NCBI RefSeq assembly: GCF_005222485.1 | Contig: NZ_CP029078.1 | Coordinates: forward strand, 5,669,501-5,733,500 | DNA: 64,000 nt | Reading direction: 5' to 3' | Source: Streptomyces griseoviridis | GTDB lineage: Bacteria > Actinomycetota > Actinomycetes > Streptomycetales > Streptomycetaceae | Shown: piece after piece, positions 50,079 to 58,872 of the stretch | Position numbering within the stretch: position 1 is the stretch's first letter | Layout of the letters: each line of letters starts with the position of its first letter | Position numbers and translations under genes: made by a program | Notes under the pieces: model-generated | Databases searched by the model: none | The model's input: the letters and a program-made list of their open reading frames with translations, nothing else | What the model was told of the DNA's origin: nothing

Positions 50079-50086
50079 GGTATACC
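50079..50086. promoter_or_regulatory. GGTATACC palindrome, candidate HxlR operator
   Basis: The 8-bp palindrome GGTATACC sits 15 bp upstream of the hxlR-type start and 68 bp before the exporter ATG, in an AT-richer patch (ATTGGTATACCGAAT). HxlR operators are often built on GTATAC-type half sites. Control of both divergent genes is inferred. Confidence 0.5.
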
Positions 50087-50153
50087 GAATGGCACTAGGG
50101 GACACGAAAGACCGTACTTGTGGCCCGCGTCGATACCTACCGAAACTGAGACT

Positions 50154-51716
50154 ATGTTGAACAAGGATGCCTCCGCACCGGCGCGGGCGGAAGCGGAATC
50201 AGAACGGCTCGCGGGCTCCTCGCGGCAACGGTGGCTGGTCCTGGCCGTGGTGTCGGGCAGCCTGCTGCTGTGCGGGATCGACCTCACCGTGCTGCACGTC
50301 GCCGTACCGAGCATGAGCCTCGACCTCCAGCCCAGCGCCGCGCAGTTGCTGTGGATCGTCGACGTGTACTCGCTGGCGCTCGCCGCCCTGCTGGTCACCT
50401 GCGGCACCCTCGGCGACCGCATCGGCCGCCGCAAGATGGTGCTGAGCGGCTTCTTCGCCTTCGGTCTCGCCTCCGCCGCCTGCGCCTTCTCGACGTCGAC
50501 CGTGCAGCTCATCGCCGCCCGCGCGGCCCTCGGCGTCGCCGCCGCCATGATCATGGCCTCCACGGTGGCGATCATCCGGGTGGTCTTCACGGACGACCGT
50601 GAACGCGCCTTCGCCATCGGGGTGTGGACCTCCGCGCACAGCGTGGGCGCGACGATCGGACCGCTGCTCGGCGGACTCGTCGCCGAACAGTGGGGCTGGA
50701 ACGCCGTCTTCCTCGTCAACATCCCGGTCATCGTCGTCATCCTCGCCGTCGGACTCCGCGTCATCCCGGAGTCGAAGAACCCCGTGCCGCGCCGCTGGGA
50801 CCTGGCCAGCGTGGTGCTCTCGGTGACCGGCCTCGCGGGCGTCGTCTACGCCCTCAAGCAGGCGGGCGAGCACGCGGGCGTCAACACCGTGATCGTGGTG
50901 ACGGCCGTCGTGGGCGCCGCCCTCCTGTACACCTTCGTGCGCCGCCAACGGCGCCTGGCCGAACCGCTGCTGGACTTCTCGCTGTTCGCCGAACGCCGCT
51001 TCAGCACCGCCACCCTCTGCGTCATCGGCTGCTTCGGCAGCTATGTCGCCCTGCTGTTCTTCCTCACCCAGTGGCTGCAACAGGTCGGCGGATACTCGCC
51101 GTTGCGCGCCGGGCTCGCGCTCATGCCGCTGGCCGCCGCCAACGCCGTCGGCGCGATCACCGCACCCTGGGCGGCGAACCGCTGGGGCAACCGCTGGGCC
51201 CTCACCGGCTCGCTCTCCCTGTTCGCCATCGCCTTCGCGGCCATCGCCGCCGTCGGCGACACCGCCCACTACGGCCTGCTCCTGCTGCCGCTGCTCGCCG
51301 CAGGGTACGGCGCGGGCATCGTCATGACGCTGGGCGCCGACTCCATCATGAGCGCCGCGCAGCCCGAGCGGTCCGGGGAGGCGGCGGCCATCCAGGAGAC
51401 GTCCTTCGAACTCGGCGCGGGCCTCGGAGTCGCCGTCCTCGGCACCGTCCTCGCGGTCTTCTACCGCACGAGCCTCCCCTCGGTACCCGGTCTCGCGCCG
51501 GACCAACGGGCCGTCGCGGGCGAGTCGTTCTCCAGCGCCGAGGAAGTGATGAGCCACCTGCCCGCTCCGGCCGCCCACGCCGTGCTGGACGCGGCCCGCC
51601 AGGCGTACGACCACGGCTTCACCGCCGTCGCCGTGATCGCCTCGATCGGACTGGCCGGGACGGCGGTGATGGCGGCGGTGCTGCTGCGGCCCCGGACGAC
51701 GGGCGAACCGACCTGA
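50154..51716 (+). CDS. MFS multidrug exporter, DHA2 (14-helix) type
   Basis: The 520-residue protein has about 14 helices, motif A GTLGDRIGRRKMVLSG between helices 2 and 3, WIVDVYSLALAALLVTCG, and a motif C region (SVGATIGPLLGGLVAEQWGWNAVF) of drug:H+ antiporters. It likely exports the product of the adjacent cluster or a toxic intermediate. The ATG at 50154 is used rather than an upstream GTG. Divergent HxlR gene suggests inducible control. A 9-bp hairpin follows. Confidence 0.9.
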   Translation: MLNKDASAPARAEAESERLAGSSRQRWLVLAVVSGSLLLCGIDLTVLHVAVPSMSLDLQPSAAQLLWIVDVYSLALAALLVTCGTLGDRIGRRKMVLSGFFAFGLASAACAFSTSTVQLIAARAALGVAAAMIMASTVAIIRVVFTDDRERAFAIGVWTSAHSVGATIGPLLGGLVAEQWGWNAVFLVNIPVIVVILAVGLRVIPESKNPVPRRWDLASVVLSVTGLAGVVYALKQAGEHAGVNTVIVVTAVVGAALLYTFVRRQRRLAEPLLDFSLFAERRFSTATLCVIGCFGSYVALLFFLTQWLQQVGGYSPLRAGLALMPLAAANAVGAITAPWAANRWGNRWALTGSLSLFAIAFAAIAAVGDTAHYGLLLLPLLAAGYGAGIVMTLGADSIMSAAQPERSGEAAAIQETSFELGAGLGVAVLGTVLAVFYRTSLPSVPGLAPDQRAVAGESFSSAEEVMSHLPAPAAHAVLDAARQAYDHGFTAVAVIASIGLAGTAVMAAVLLRPRTTGEPT

Positions 51717-51730
51717 TCGGGCCACCGGAG

Positions 51731-51752
51731 GGCCCTGCGCCCCCGCAGGGCC
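51731..51752 (+). terminator. Hairpin after the MFS exporter gene
   Basis: GGCCCTGCG (51731-51739) and CGCAGGGCC (51744-51752) pair perfectly around CCCC, 14 bp after the stop codon. Confidence 0.75.
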
Positions 51753-51789
51753 GGGCAGGTCACTGTCGCCGTCACTGTCGCTGGCGCCG

Positions 51790-52776
51790 TCACTGGAGGG
51801 TGAGCCGCACCGGATGCCTCCCGTCCTCCGGGCAGCTGAACAACCGGAGTTCACCGAAGCGGCCGACGCTCAGGTCCGGGCCGTCGTTGCTGCTCGGGAC
51901 GGTCAGCAGCAGCCGCAGCCGGGTGGCGCAGGACCCGCAGTCAAGGGGCTCGCCCCCGGCGAGGTGCCGGCTGGGCCAGCCGCCCAGCTTCCAGCCGGGC
52001 AGGCAGGACAGATCGCGCCGATACGCGGCACCGTGTTCCTCGGCCCAACGCCGCGCCCGCTCGGCGAGCTTGGCCGGGAGTCCGTCCTGGTCCGGGAGGT
52101 CGGCCACCGGGAGCGGGGCGAGGACACAGGGCGTCGGCAGGTAGACGTCGTCTGCGCGGTGCGGGCGGGGCGGAGCGGCCAGGACGTCCTCAGGCCGCAC
52201 GTCCGAGGCGGCGCGGTGGCGTATCTCCACCGCGGGCCCGTGGTACGCCGACTGGTGCGGCAGGTCGCTGTGGTCGTTCGGGCACCACAGCACCTGGAGG
52301 AGGTCCGCGCCGTCCGGCCAGTCGGCGGCGGGCGCCTGCGCGCGGCGCAGTTGCAGGAGCGGGACCATCGGGACGCCGGGGCCCGAGGTGTCGAGCGCGG
52401 TACGGACCGTCTCCCAGGAGATCCGGTCAAGCGACCCCGCGCCGTTCATGACCCGGCGCACCACCGCCGCCTCCTCCGCGGTGGTCTCGTACGCGCGCTC
52501 CGGCCGGGCGCGACGGCGCTCCCGTACCGCGCGGTCGACGCGCTCCAGGGCCGCCCGGTCCTCGTCCGACACCTTCTCGCGGACCTCCACGACATGCGCC
52601 TCCCGGCACAGCGGCCACGGCTCGGCCGCGGGCCACAGCAGCGGGCCGCCGACCGAGCTGTCCAGGACGCCGGGCGCACCGGGCTCAGGCCGCAACAGCA
52701 CGGCCGCGCGGACGAGTCCGGCCAGCTCGGGCAGCGCGGACACCAGATCCTCGACGGCGGGGTGCGGGACGCTCAT
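51790..52776 (-). CDS. Hypothetical protein with paired cysteines, DUF1963-like
   Basis: The 328-residue protein has LVRAAVLLRPEPGAPGVLDSSVGGPLLWPAAEPWPLC, LLQLRRAQAPAADWPDGADLLQVLWCPNDH and LDCGSCATRLRLLLTVPSS with a later FGELRLFSCPEDGRHPV. The GGPLLWP and LLQ-x-LWCP blocks recall DUF1963 (YwqG-like) proteins, with C-terminal CxxC plus Cys suggesting a metal site. Function unknown. Its start is fixed by a GGAAGGAGCT site. The gene converges with the exporter and is divergent from the helicase gene. Confidence 0.72.
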   Translation of the reverse strand: MSVPHPAVEDLVSALPELAGLVRAAVLLRPEPGAPGVLDSSVGGPLLWPAAEPWPLCREAHVVEVREKVSDEDRAALERVDRAVRERRRARPERAYETTAEEAAVVRRVMNGAGSLDRISWETVRTALDTSGPGVPMVPLLQLRRAQAPAADWPDGADLLQVLWCPNDHSDLPHQSAYHGPAVEIRHRAASDVRPEDVLAAPPRPHRADDVYLPTPCVLAPLPVADLPDQDGLPAKLAERARRWAEEHGAAYRRDLSCLPGWKLGGWPSRHLAGGEPLDCGSCATRLRLLLTVPSSNDGPDLSVGRFGELRLFSCPEDGRHPVRLTLQ

Positions 52777-52854
52777 GGACAGCTCCTTCCGAGGAGCGCG
52801 GCGCGGGTGCGGGTCATACGGAAACGCTACGCGCCGCCACTGACAACGGAGCCG

Positions 52855-52958
52855 GCACGCGTCCTCGGCCGGGGCGCGGGGGAGTGGGACGCGTCCTCGG
52901 CCGGGGCGCGGAGGAGTGGCACGCGTCCTCGGCCGCGGTGAGGGGGAGCGGGACGCGT
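52855..52958. repeat. 32-bp tandem repeat, three copies and a partial fourth
   Basis: ACGCGTCCTCGGCC starts copies at 52857, 52889 and 52921, and ACGCGTAC begins a fourth at 52953, an exact period of 32 bp. Copies differ at a few positions. The rest of the 379-bp gap to the helicase holds no gene; a hexamer run of CGTTCC occurs at about 53067-53090. Confidence 0.85.
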
Positions 52959-53155
52959 ACCGCCCGGTCCGGCGATCCCGTCCCGACCTCTGCCGTCCCG
53001 ACCCTTCCCTCCCGCCCCCTCTCGCCCCGTCCCCCTCGCTCCGTCCCCGCCCGCTCCCCTCACCCGTCCCGTTCCCGTTCCCGTTCCCGTTGTCAGTGGC
53101 CGGTGCGACCATGGACGCGTCGGCGTGGGCCGGGTGAGCGGAGGGGCGGGGCGGT

Positions 53156-55330
53156 ATGGGGGAGGGCGTGGGGGAGGCCGTCGTCGGGCGGCGGGCCCGG
53201 GAGCTGTGCGCGCGGGGAGTCCGGCTGCGGGACACCGCGCGTGCCCTGCTCGACGACCATGACCGCGCCCTGGACGCCGTCCGCTCGGCGCTCGCCCCGC
53301 TGCGCGACGAACTGGTCGCGGCGGAGCTGGAGTCCATCCCGGTCGCGCGGCTGAAGGACGTCACCGAGGGGCGGCTGCGGCTGGCGGCTCTCGAGGCGGC
53401 CGGCCTCACCACCGTCCGCGCCGTCCACCGGGCCGAGCGCTTCGCACTGCGGCAGATCCCCGGAGTCGGCGCCCAGACCGCCGACCAGGCGCTCGCCGCC
53501 GCGGGCCAGATCGCCCGCGCGGTCGAGGAGACCGTCTCCGTGCGGGTCGACGTCGACCACCCCGAACCCCGGACCACCGCCCTGGTCGTCGCCCTGCACC
53601 GGCTCGTCGAGGCCGGGCCCGAGCTGCGCCGCGCCGTGGACACCGCCCGCCGCGTCGAACACGCGCTCGGCGAGCTGCTGCCCACCGTCCGCCCCGCCAC
53701 CGGACGGCTGCGGCTCGCCCTCGCGGGACCTCGCCGCCGCGCCGCCGCCCTCGAAGCCGGCGGTGCACTGCGCGCGCTGATCGCCGACGCCGACACCCGT
53801 GGCGTCGGCCTGCTGCTCGCGCAGGCCACCACCGACCTGCTGCGCGACCCGGTGTCCGAGATCGAGGCGTGGGTCGACTTCGAGCTGCGGTCCGCCGAGT
53901 ACTACAGCCAGCTCGTCGAGACCGGCGCACCGCCGGGCGAGGAACAGGCCGCGGACGGCTTCCTGCCGTCCGACGTGGTCGAACGGGTGCGGGCGCAGCC
54001 GCTCGACGACACCCACCGCCGGGTCTCGCTGCGCGGCTACCAGTCCTTCGGCGCCCGGTTCGCCCTGGCGCAGCGCCGGGTGGTGCTCGGCGACGAGATG
54101 GGGCTCGGCAAGACCGTGCAGGCCATCGCCGCGCTGGCGCATCTCGCGGCCCAGGGGCACAGCCACTTCCTGGTGGTCTGCCCGGCCGGCGTGCTCATCA
54201 ACTGGACGCGTGAGATCCGCTCCCGCAGCACCCTGCGCGCGCTGCCCGTGCACGGCCCCGAACGCCAGGACGCGCACGCCGAGTGGCGCGAGCGCGGCGG
54301 CGTCGCCCTCACCACCTTCGACGTGCTGCACACCCTGCCCGCGCCCGAGGAGGGCGCCGCCCCGGCGATGCTCGTCGTCGACGAGGCGCACTACGTGAAG
54401 AACCCCGAGACCCGCCGCGCCCGTTCGGTCGCCGAGTGGGCCGCGGCCTGCGAGCACGTCCTGTTCCTCACCGGCACCCCCATGGAGAACCGGGTGGGTG
54501 AGTTCCGCTCCCTGGTGCGGATGGTCCGGCCCGAGCTGGCGCCGGAGATCCGCGACAGCGACGGCGCCGCGGGACCGCAGGTCTTCCGCCGGACGGTCGC
54601 CCCCGCCTACCTGCGCCGCAACCAGCGGGACGTGCTGACCGAGCTGCCCGCGCTGCTCCAGGTCGACGAGTGGGCCGAGTTGAGCCCGGCCGACCTGGAC
54701 GCCTACCGCGCGGCGGTCGCCGCGGGGAACTTCATGGCGATGCGCCGCGCCGCCTACGCCGACCCCGCGCACTCCGCGAAGCTCGGGCGGCTGCGCGAAC
54801 TGGTCGAGGAAGCGGGCGGCAACGGCCTCAAGACGGTCGTCTTCTCCTACTTCAGGGATGTCCTCGGCGCCGTCGAACAGGCCCTCCCGCAGCCGGTGTT
54901 CGGACCGCTGTCCGGTGGGGTGCCGGTCGCCCGGCGGCAGCGCCTGGTCGACGACTTCACGCACGCCGAGGGCCCAGCCGTGCTGCTGGCCCAGATCGAG
55001 GCGGGCGGTGTCGGCCTCAACCTGCAGGCCGCGTCCGTCGTCGTGCTGTGCGAACCGCAGGTCAAGCCGACCCTCGAACACCAGGCGGTGGCCCGCGCGC
55101 ACCGGATGGGCCAGGTCCGCCCGGTCCAGGTGCACCGGCTGCTCGCCACCGACAGCGTCGACGCGCGCCTGCTGCGCATCCTGGAGAACAAGACGCGCCT
55201 CTTCGACGCCTACGCCCGCCGCAGCGACACCGCCGACGCCACCCCGGACGCGGTGGACGTCTCGGACGCCGGTATCGCCCGCCGCATCGTGGAGGAGGAA
55301 CAGCTCCGGCTGGCGACCGGGGCGGCGTAA
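53156..55330 (+). CDS. SNF2-type helicase with N-terminal helix-hairpin-helix
   Basis: The 724-residue protein has a helical N-terminus with a HhH-like segment (AGLTTVRAVHRAERFALRQIPGVGAQTADQALAAA, about 83-117). An SNF2/superfamily 2 motor follows: LGDEMGLGKTVQAIAAL (Walker A), MLVVDEAHYVKNP (motif II), FLTGTPMENRVGEF (motif III) and C-terminal motifs V/VI in GGVGLNLQAASVVVLCEP and HQAVARAHRMGQVRPVQVHRL. It should translocate on double-stranded DNA and remodel protein-DNA or repair complexes. A GTG/ATG start at 53156 is used. Stand-alone gene. Confidence 0.87.
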   Translation: MGEGVGEAVVGRRARELCARGVRLRDTARALLDDHDRALDAVRSALAPLRDELVAAELESIPVARLKDVTEGRLRLAALEAAGLTTVRAVHRAERFALRQIPGVGAQTADQALAAAGQIARAVEETVSVRVDVDHPEPRTTALVVALHRLVEAGPELRRAVDTARRVEHALGELLPTVRPATGRLRLALAGPRRRAAALEAGGALRALIADADTRGVGLLLAQATTDLLRDPVSEIEAWVDFELRSAEYYSQLVETGAPPGEEQAADGFLPSDVVERVRAQPLDDTHRRVSLRGYQSFGARFALAQRRVVLGDEMGLGKTVQAIAALAHLAAQGHSHFLVVCPAGVLINWTREIRSRSTLRALPVHGPERQDAHAEWRERGGVALTTFDVLHTLPAPEEGAAPAMLVVDEAHYVKNPETRRARSVAEWAAACEHVLFLTGTPMENRVGEFRSLVRMVRPELAPEIRDSDGAAGPQVFRRTVAPAYLRRNQRDVLTELPALLQVDEWAELSPADLDAYRAAVAAGNFMAMRRAAYADPAHSAKLGRLRELVEEAGGNGLKTVVFSYFRDVLGAVEQALPQPVFGPLSGGVPVARRQRLVDDFTHAEGPAVLLAQIEAGGVGLNLQAASVVVLCEPQVKPTLEHQAVARAHRMGQVRPVQVHRLLATDSVDARLLRILENKTRLFDAYARRSDTADATPDAVDVSDAGIARRIVEEEQLRLATGAA

Positions 55331-55486
55331 CTCCGTTCCCACCCCGCCGACCTCGTGCCTACGATGCCGAGTCGTACGTCGGTCCGCCGTGCGGTCGGCG
55401 TCAGTCCGCCGTGCGGCCGGCGGGTCCGCCGTGAGGCGTGCCATTCCTCTGCCCGCACCACCGCCCGAATCAGGAGCACGGTACCC

Positions 55487-56812
55487 GTGTCGATACCCCC
55501 GCCCCCTGGGCCCGACCAGCCCCAGGACCGCCAGGAGCCCCAAGGCCCAAACCCGCAGGGCCCGTTCACGGCTCCCGGTCAGGGGGACCCCTACGCGGCC
55601 CCCGGCCAGGGCAACCCGTTCGCGCCGCCGGGTCCGCCGCCCCCGCCGGGACCCGGCGCCGCGGGCCCCTACCCGCCGTACGGACCGGGGGCCGCGCCAG
55701 CACCCGGTGGCGGGCCGTACGCCTACCAGCCCTGGGGGCAGGGCTACAGCCCCTACCCCCAGCAGGCTCCCGTCAACGGGATGGCCGTCGGCTCCCTCGT
55801 CCTGGGGCTCCTGTGCGGTGTCCCGGTCGTCGGACTGGTGCTGGGGCTGGTCGCGCTCGGGCAGATCCGGCGCAAGGGGGAGCGCGGCAAGGGCATGGCG
55901 GTGGCCGGTTCGGTGCTGTCGGGGATCGGGACCGCGCTCTGGGTCCTGGTGCTGGCCACCGGCGGGCTGACCGGCCTGCGGGACGGCATCGAGGAGGCCG
56001 CGAGCGGGGAAGGCACCGCCTACACGCTCTCCGTCGGCGAGTGCTTCGACGCGCCGACCGGCTCGCTCCAGGGCTTCGCCTACGACGTCGAGGACGTGCC
56101 CTGCGAGGGTGAGCACGATGCCGAGGTCTTCGCCCTCTTCACGGTCACCGGCCACGACTCCTACCCGGGCGACGACCGGCTCACCGAGATCGCCGACACC
56201 CGCTGCTACCAGCTGCGGCACGGGTACGCGATGGACTCCTGGGCCGTCCCCGCCGAGGCCGACGTGTACTACCTGACGCCGACGCGGTCGAGCTGGCGGA
56301 TCGGCGACCGCGAGGTCACCTGCCTCTTCGGCAACATGGAGGAGCGGGCGGGCCTGACCGGTTCGCTGCGCAACGACGCCACCCTTCTCGACGCCGACCA
56401 GCTCGCCTATCTGACCGCCGTCAACCTGGAGAACAAGGCCCTGGACGGCGAGCCGCTCGCCACCGCCGAGGACGACCTCGACGCCAACCGGAAGTGGGCC
56501 GGGCGGATGTCGGGGGCGCTCCTGAAGGAGGCCGGGCAACTGCGCGACCACAGTTGGCCCGAGGCGGCGCGCGGACCGGTCGCCGAGGTCGCCGACGAGG
56601 TCGACAGGCTCCAGAAGGAGTGGGCGCGGGCCGCGAAGGCCACCGACGCGGACGCGTTCTACGTCCACGTCGACCGGGTCATGGAGCTGTCGACGCCCGA
56701 CCGGTCGGTCACCGCGCGCAAGGCTCTGGGGCTTGCCTCCAGCCCTCCCGCGGACGGCGTCGACGGCTCCGAAGGCTCCGGCGGAGGCGGAGACTCCGGT
56801 CTTGAGGTGTGA
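55487..56812 (+). CDS. DUF4190-containing membrane protein
   Basis: The 441-residue protein starts with a Pro/Gly/Gln-rich cytoplasmic region (1-105), then two close membrane helices (about 110-175; NGMAVGSLVLGLLCGVPVVGLVLGLVALGQIRRKGERGKGMAVAGSVLSGIG), the DUF4190 pattern. An extracytoplasmic domain has three cysteines in VGECFD, DVPCEGEHDAEVF and TRCYQL, resembling the septum-formation (DUF4352-like/Septum_form) family. It may act at the cell surface or septum; the role is not established. GTG start with AGGAG at 55472-55476. Confidence 0.8.
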   Translation: MSIPPPPGPDQPQDRQEPQGPNPQGPFTAPGQGDPYAAPGQGNPFAPPGPPPPPGPGAAGPYPPYGPGAAPAPGGGPYAYQPWGQGYSPYPQQAPVNGMAVGSLVLGLLCGVPVVGLVLGLVALGQIRRKGERGKGMAVAGSVLSGIGTALWVLVLATGGLTGLRDGIEEAASGEGTAYTLSVGECFDAPTGSLQGFAYDVEDVPCEGEHDAEVFALFTVTGHDSYPGDDRLTEIADTRCYQLRHGYAMDSWAVPAEADVYYLTPTRSSWRIGDREVTCLFGNMEERAGLTGSLRNDATLLDADQLAYLTAVNLENKALDGEPLATAEDDLDANRKWAGRMSGALLKEAGQLRDHSWPEAARGPVAEVADEVDRLQKEWARAAKATDADAFYVHVDRVMELSTPDRSVTARKALGLASSPPADGVDGSEGSGGGGDSGLEV

Positions 56813-56958
56813 CGGCCGCTGTGCGGGGGAGAAAGTGCCTGCGTAAGCCACTGGTAAGAGCGAGTCATCACATCGAGTGATTCTCTGGCCTTTGCTTGCA
56901 TCGCCGAACCCACGGTTGCCACGCTGTCGCTGTCTGTACAACCTGATGGGAGCGACCT

Positions 56959-57711
56959 GTGACTTTCGGTGAGCAGCCGGCGTACCTGCGCGTCGCGGGT
57001 GATCTCCGCAAGAAGATCGTCGACGGTTCGCTGCCACCGCACACCCGGCTCCCCTCCCAGGCGCGCATCCGGGAGGAGTACGGCGTCTCCGACACCGTCG
57101 CCCTGGAGGCGCGCAAGGTGCTGATGGCCGAGGGCCTGGTCGAGGGCCGCTCCGGTTCCGGTACCTATGTGCGGGAGCGGCCGGTGCCCAGGCGCCTGGC
57201 CCGCTCCGGCTACCGCCCGGACGGCGGGGCGACGCCCTTCCGCCAGGAGCAGGCCGACGGCGAGGCGCGCGGCACCTGGGAGTCGCGCAGCGAGCAGCTC
57301 GCGGCCGGCGGCGCGGTGGCCGAGCGGCTCGGCATCGAGCCGGGCGAGCGGGTGATGTGCACGCGCTACGTCTTCCGCGAGGCCGGCGAGGTGATGATGC
57401 TGTCCACCTCCTGGGAGCCCCTCGAAGTCACCGGGCGCACGCCGGTGATGCTGCCCGAGGAGGGGCCACTCGGCGGGATGGGCGTCGCCGAGCGGATGGC
57501 GGCGATCGACGTCATCGTGGACAACGTCACCGAGGAGGTCGGGGCGCGTCCTGGCCTCGCCGAGGAGTTGCAGGCGCTCGGCGGCGTGCCCGGTCATGTG
57601 GTGCTGGTCATCCAGCGCACGTTCTACGCCTCGGGGCGTCCGGTGGAGACCGCCGACGTGGTCGTTCCGGCCGACCGCTACCGGATCGCGTACCACCTTC
57701 CCGTGAAGTAG
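56959..57711 (+). CDS. GntR/HutC-family transcriptional regulator
   Basis: The 250-residue protein has an N-terminal GntR winged helix (PAYLRVAGDLRKKIVDGSLPPHTRLPSQARIREEYGVSDTVALEARKVLMAEGLVEGRSGSGTYV). A UTRA ligand domain follows from about residue 95, with RVMCTRYVFREAGEVMMLSTSWEPLE. This places it in the HutC subfamily that senses small metabolites. It is not next to an obvious target, so its regulon is unknown. A GTG start with GGGAG at 56948 is used. Confidence 0.9.
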   Translation: MTFGEQPAYLRVAGDLRKKIVDGSLPPHTRLPSQARIREEYGVSDTVALEARKVLMAEGLVEGRSGSGTYVRERPVPRRLARSGYRPDGGATPFRQEQADGEARGTWESRSEQLAAGGAVAERLGIEPGERVMCTRYVFREAGEVMMLSTSWEPLEVTGRTPVMLPEEGPLGGMGVAERMAAIDVIVDNVTEEVGARPGLAEELQALGGVPGHVVLVIQRTFYASGRPVETADVVVPADRYRIAYHLPVK

Positions 57712-57959
57712 CGCACACCCCTTGGGGGTTGACCCGCCCCCCGATCCCTGCGGGGAGCCGCGCGCGCCCTCGCGCCCGCCGCCGCGATCCGGCCGTTCTC
57801 GCAGGTCGCCGCCGTCCGGTCGCGACGGCGCCGCGGCGAGGCGTCGGCAGGTCCGGACGGCGCGTTCGCCGGCGCGCGCCCCCTGCGTTCTGGCCGGTTG
57901 CGTACCTCTTTGTGAAAACCCGTATTCGCTGCGTGAAGGTAGGGCGTAGGCTCAGGCAT
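57712..57959. other. Gene-free stretch holding a promoter for the next small genes
   Basis: No gene is seen. TTCGCT (57925-57930) and TAGGCT (57947-57952), 16 bp apart, form a plausible promoter whose start would fall at or beside the ATG at 57960. Confidence 0.4.
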
Positions 57960-58031
57960 ATGCGGATCGCGGTTTCCTCAGAGAGCGGGGCGCGGTGCGA
58001 ACCGCGTTCGGTAAGGGGCGACTTGGCGTGA
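57960..58031 (+). CDS. Candidate 23-residue leader ORF
   Basis: ATG 57960 opens a short frame MRIAVSSESGARCEPRSVRG plus three residues, ending TGA at 58029-58031, which overlaps the next ATG (TGATG). The start lies about 7 bp past a TAGGCT -10-like hexamer, suggesting leaderless translation, with the downstream gene translated by coupling. No ribosome site is seen. It may be a regulatory leader peptide or simply chance. Confidence 0.4.
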   Translation: MRIAVSSESGARCEPRSVRGDLA

Positions 58032-58231
58032 TGAACGACGGCACTCTCACTCTTCCCTGGCGCCTCATACGTGAGGACGACAACGGCAATCGGTACAGCG
58101 TCGGCAGATACGCGACGCAGGCCGAGGCCGAGAAGATGGCCGACAGGCTCGATGCCCGCGGCCACAAACAGCTCTACTGGGTCGAGTGCATCGGCCCGAA
58201 CGGCCAGGGCGCGACCGACACGCTCAACTGA
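58031..58231 (+). CDS. Small SPOR-like hypothetical protein
   Basis: The 66-residue protein LPWRLIREDDNGNRYSVGRYATQAEAEKMADRLDARGHKQLYWVECIG has strand-helix-strand features like SPOR-type or related small domains and matches small Streptomyces proteins often labelled SPOR domain-containing. It has no signal peptide or anchor, so peptidoglycan binding outside the cell is doubtful. Its ATG overlaps the stop of a 23-residue leader frame. Confidence 0.75.
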   Translation: MNDGTLTLPWRLIREDDNGNRYSVGRYATQAEAEKMADRLDARGHKQLYWVECIGPNGQGATDTLN

Positions 58232-58303
58232 GTTCCACCGGCCGGATCACGCGGTCGGACGCGGGCCCGAGCGCCGGCGTACGACTCCCGTAGGCTCCGG
58301 CAC

Positions 58304-58702
58304 ATGACGGAACGGATCGTGGTGGGCGCCGCCCTCCTGCACGACGGCCGCCTGCTCGCGGCCCGGCGCAGCGCGCCGGTCGAACTCGCCGGCCGCTGGG
58401 AGCTGCCCGGCGGCAAGGTCGAGGAAGGCGAGAGCCCCGAGAGCGCCCTCGTCCGCGAACTGCGCGAGGAACTCGGCGTGGACGCCTCGCTCGTCGAGCG
58501 GATCCCCGGCCAGTGGCCGCTGCGGGCGCCCTATGTCTTCCAGGTGTGGACCGCCCGGCTGCTGCCCGGCTCCGCCTCCCCCCAACCTCTCGAGGACCAC
58601 GACGAACTGCGCTGGCTCGCCGCCGCCGACGTGTGGGACGTCGACTGGCTCGACCAGGATGTGCCGGCCGTGCGCGAGGCGGCGGCGCGGCTCGCGGCGT
58701 AG
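58304..58702 (+). CDS. Nudix hydrolase, MutT-like
   Basis: The 132-residue protein has a complete Nudix box (GGKVEEGESPESALVRELREELGV, about 36-59) preceded by RWELP and a variable C-terminal half. Members clean oxidised nucleoside triphosphates or other diphosphate-linked compounds. A mutator-prevention role is plausible but the substrate is unknown. The gene is isolated between the small SPOR-like gene and the RsbW-like gene. Confidence 0.9.
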   Translation: MTERIVVGAALLHDGRLLAARRSAPVELAGRWELPGGKVEEGESPESALVRELREELGVDASLVERIPGQWPLRAPYVFQVWTARLLPGSASPQPLEDHDELRWLAAADVWDVDWLDQDVPAVREAAARLAA

Positions 58703-58872
58703 AGGTCGGAGGCGCTGCTTCCGCGAGAAATGTGGGGGGAGCGGAGGGGGAGCACGGGAGTGCGGAAGGAGAGGGCCGGGGGGAACAGGGCGCCGGGTAC
58801 GCCGTTTGTGCCACAGTGCTTCGAATAAGGCGGTACTTCGCGCTGAATATCGGGTATGTGGCCATTAACCCC

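Noticed and set aside
53093..57037. A very long open frame (over 1,300 codons) on the minus strand
   Set aside because: It lies opposite the helicase, DUF4190 and GntR-type genes, has low-complexity composition and no recognisable motif; it is an antisense artefact of high GC.
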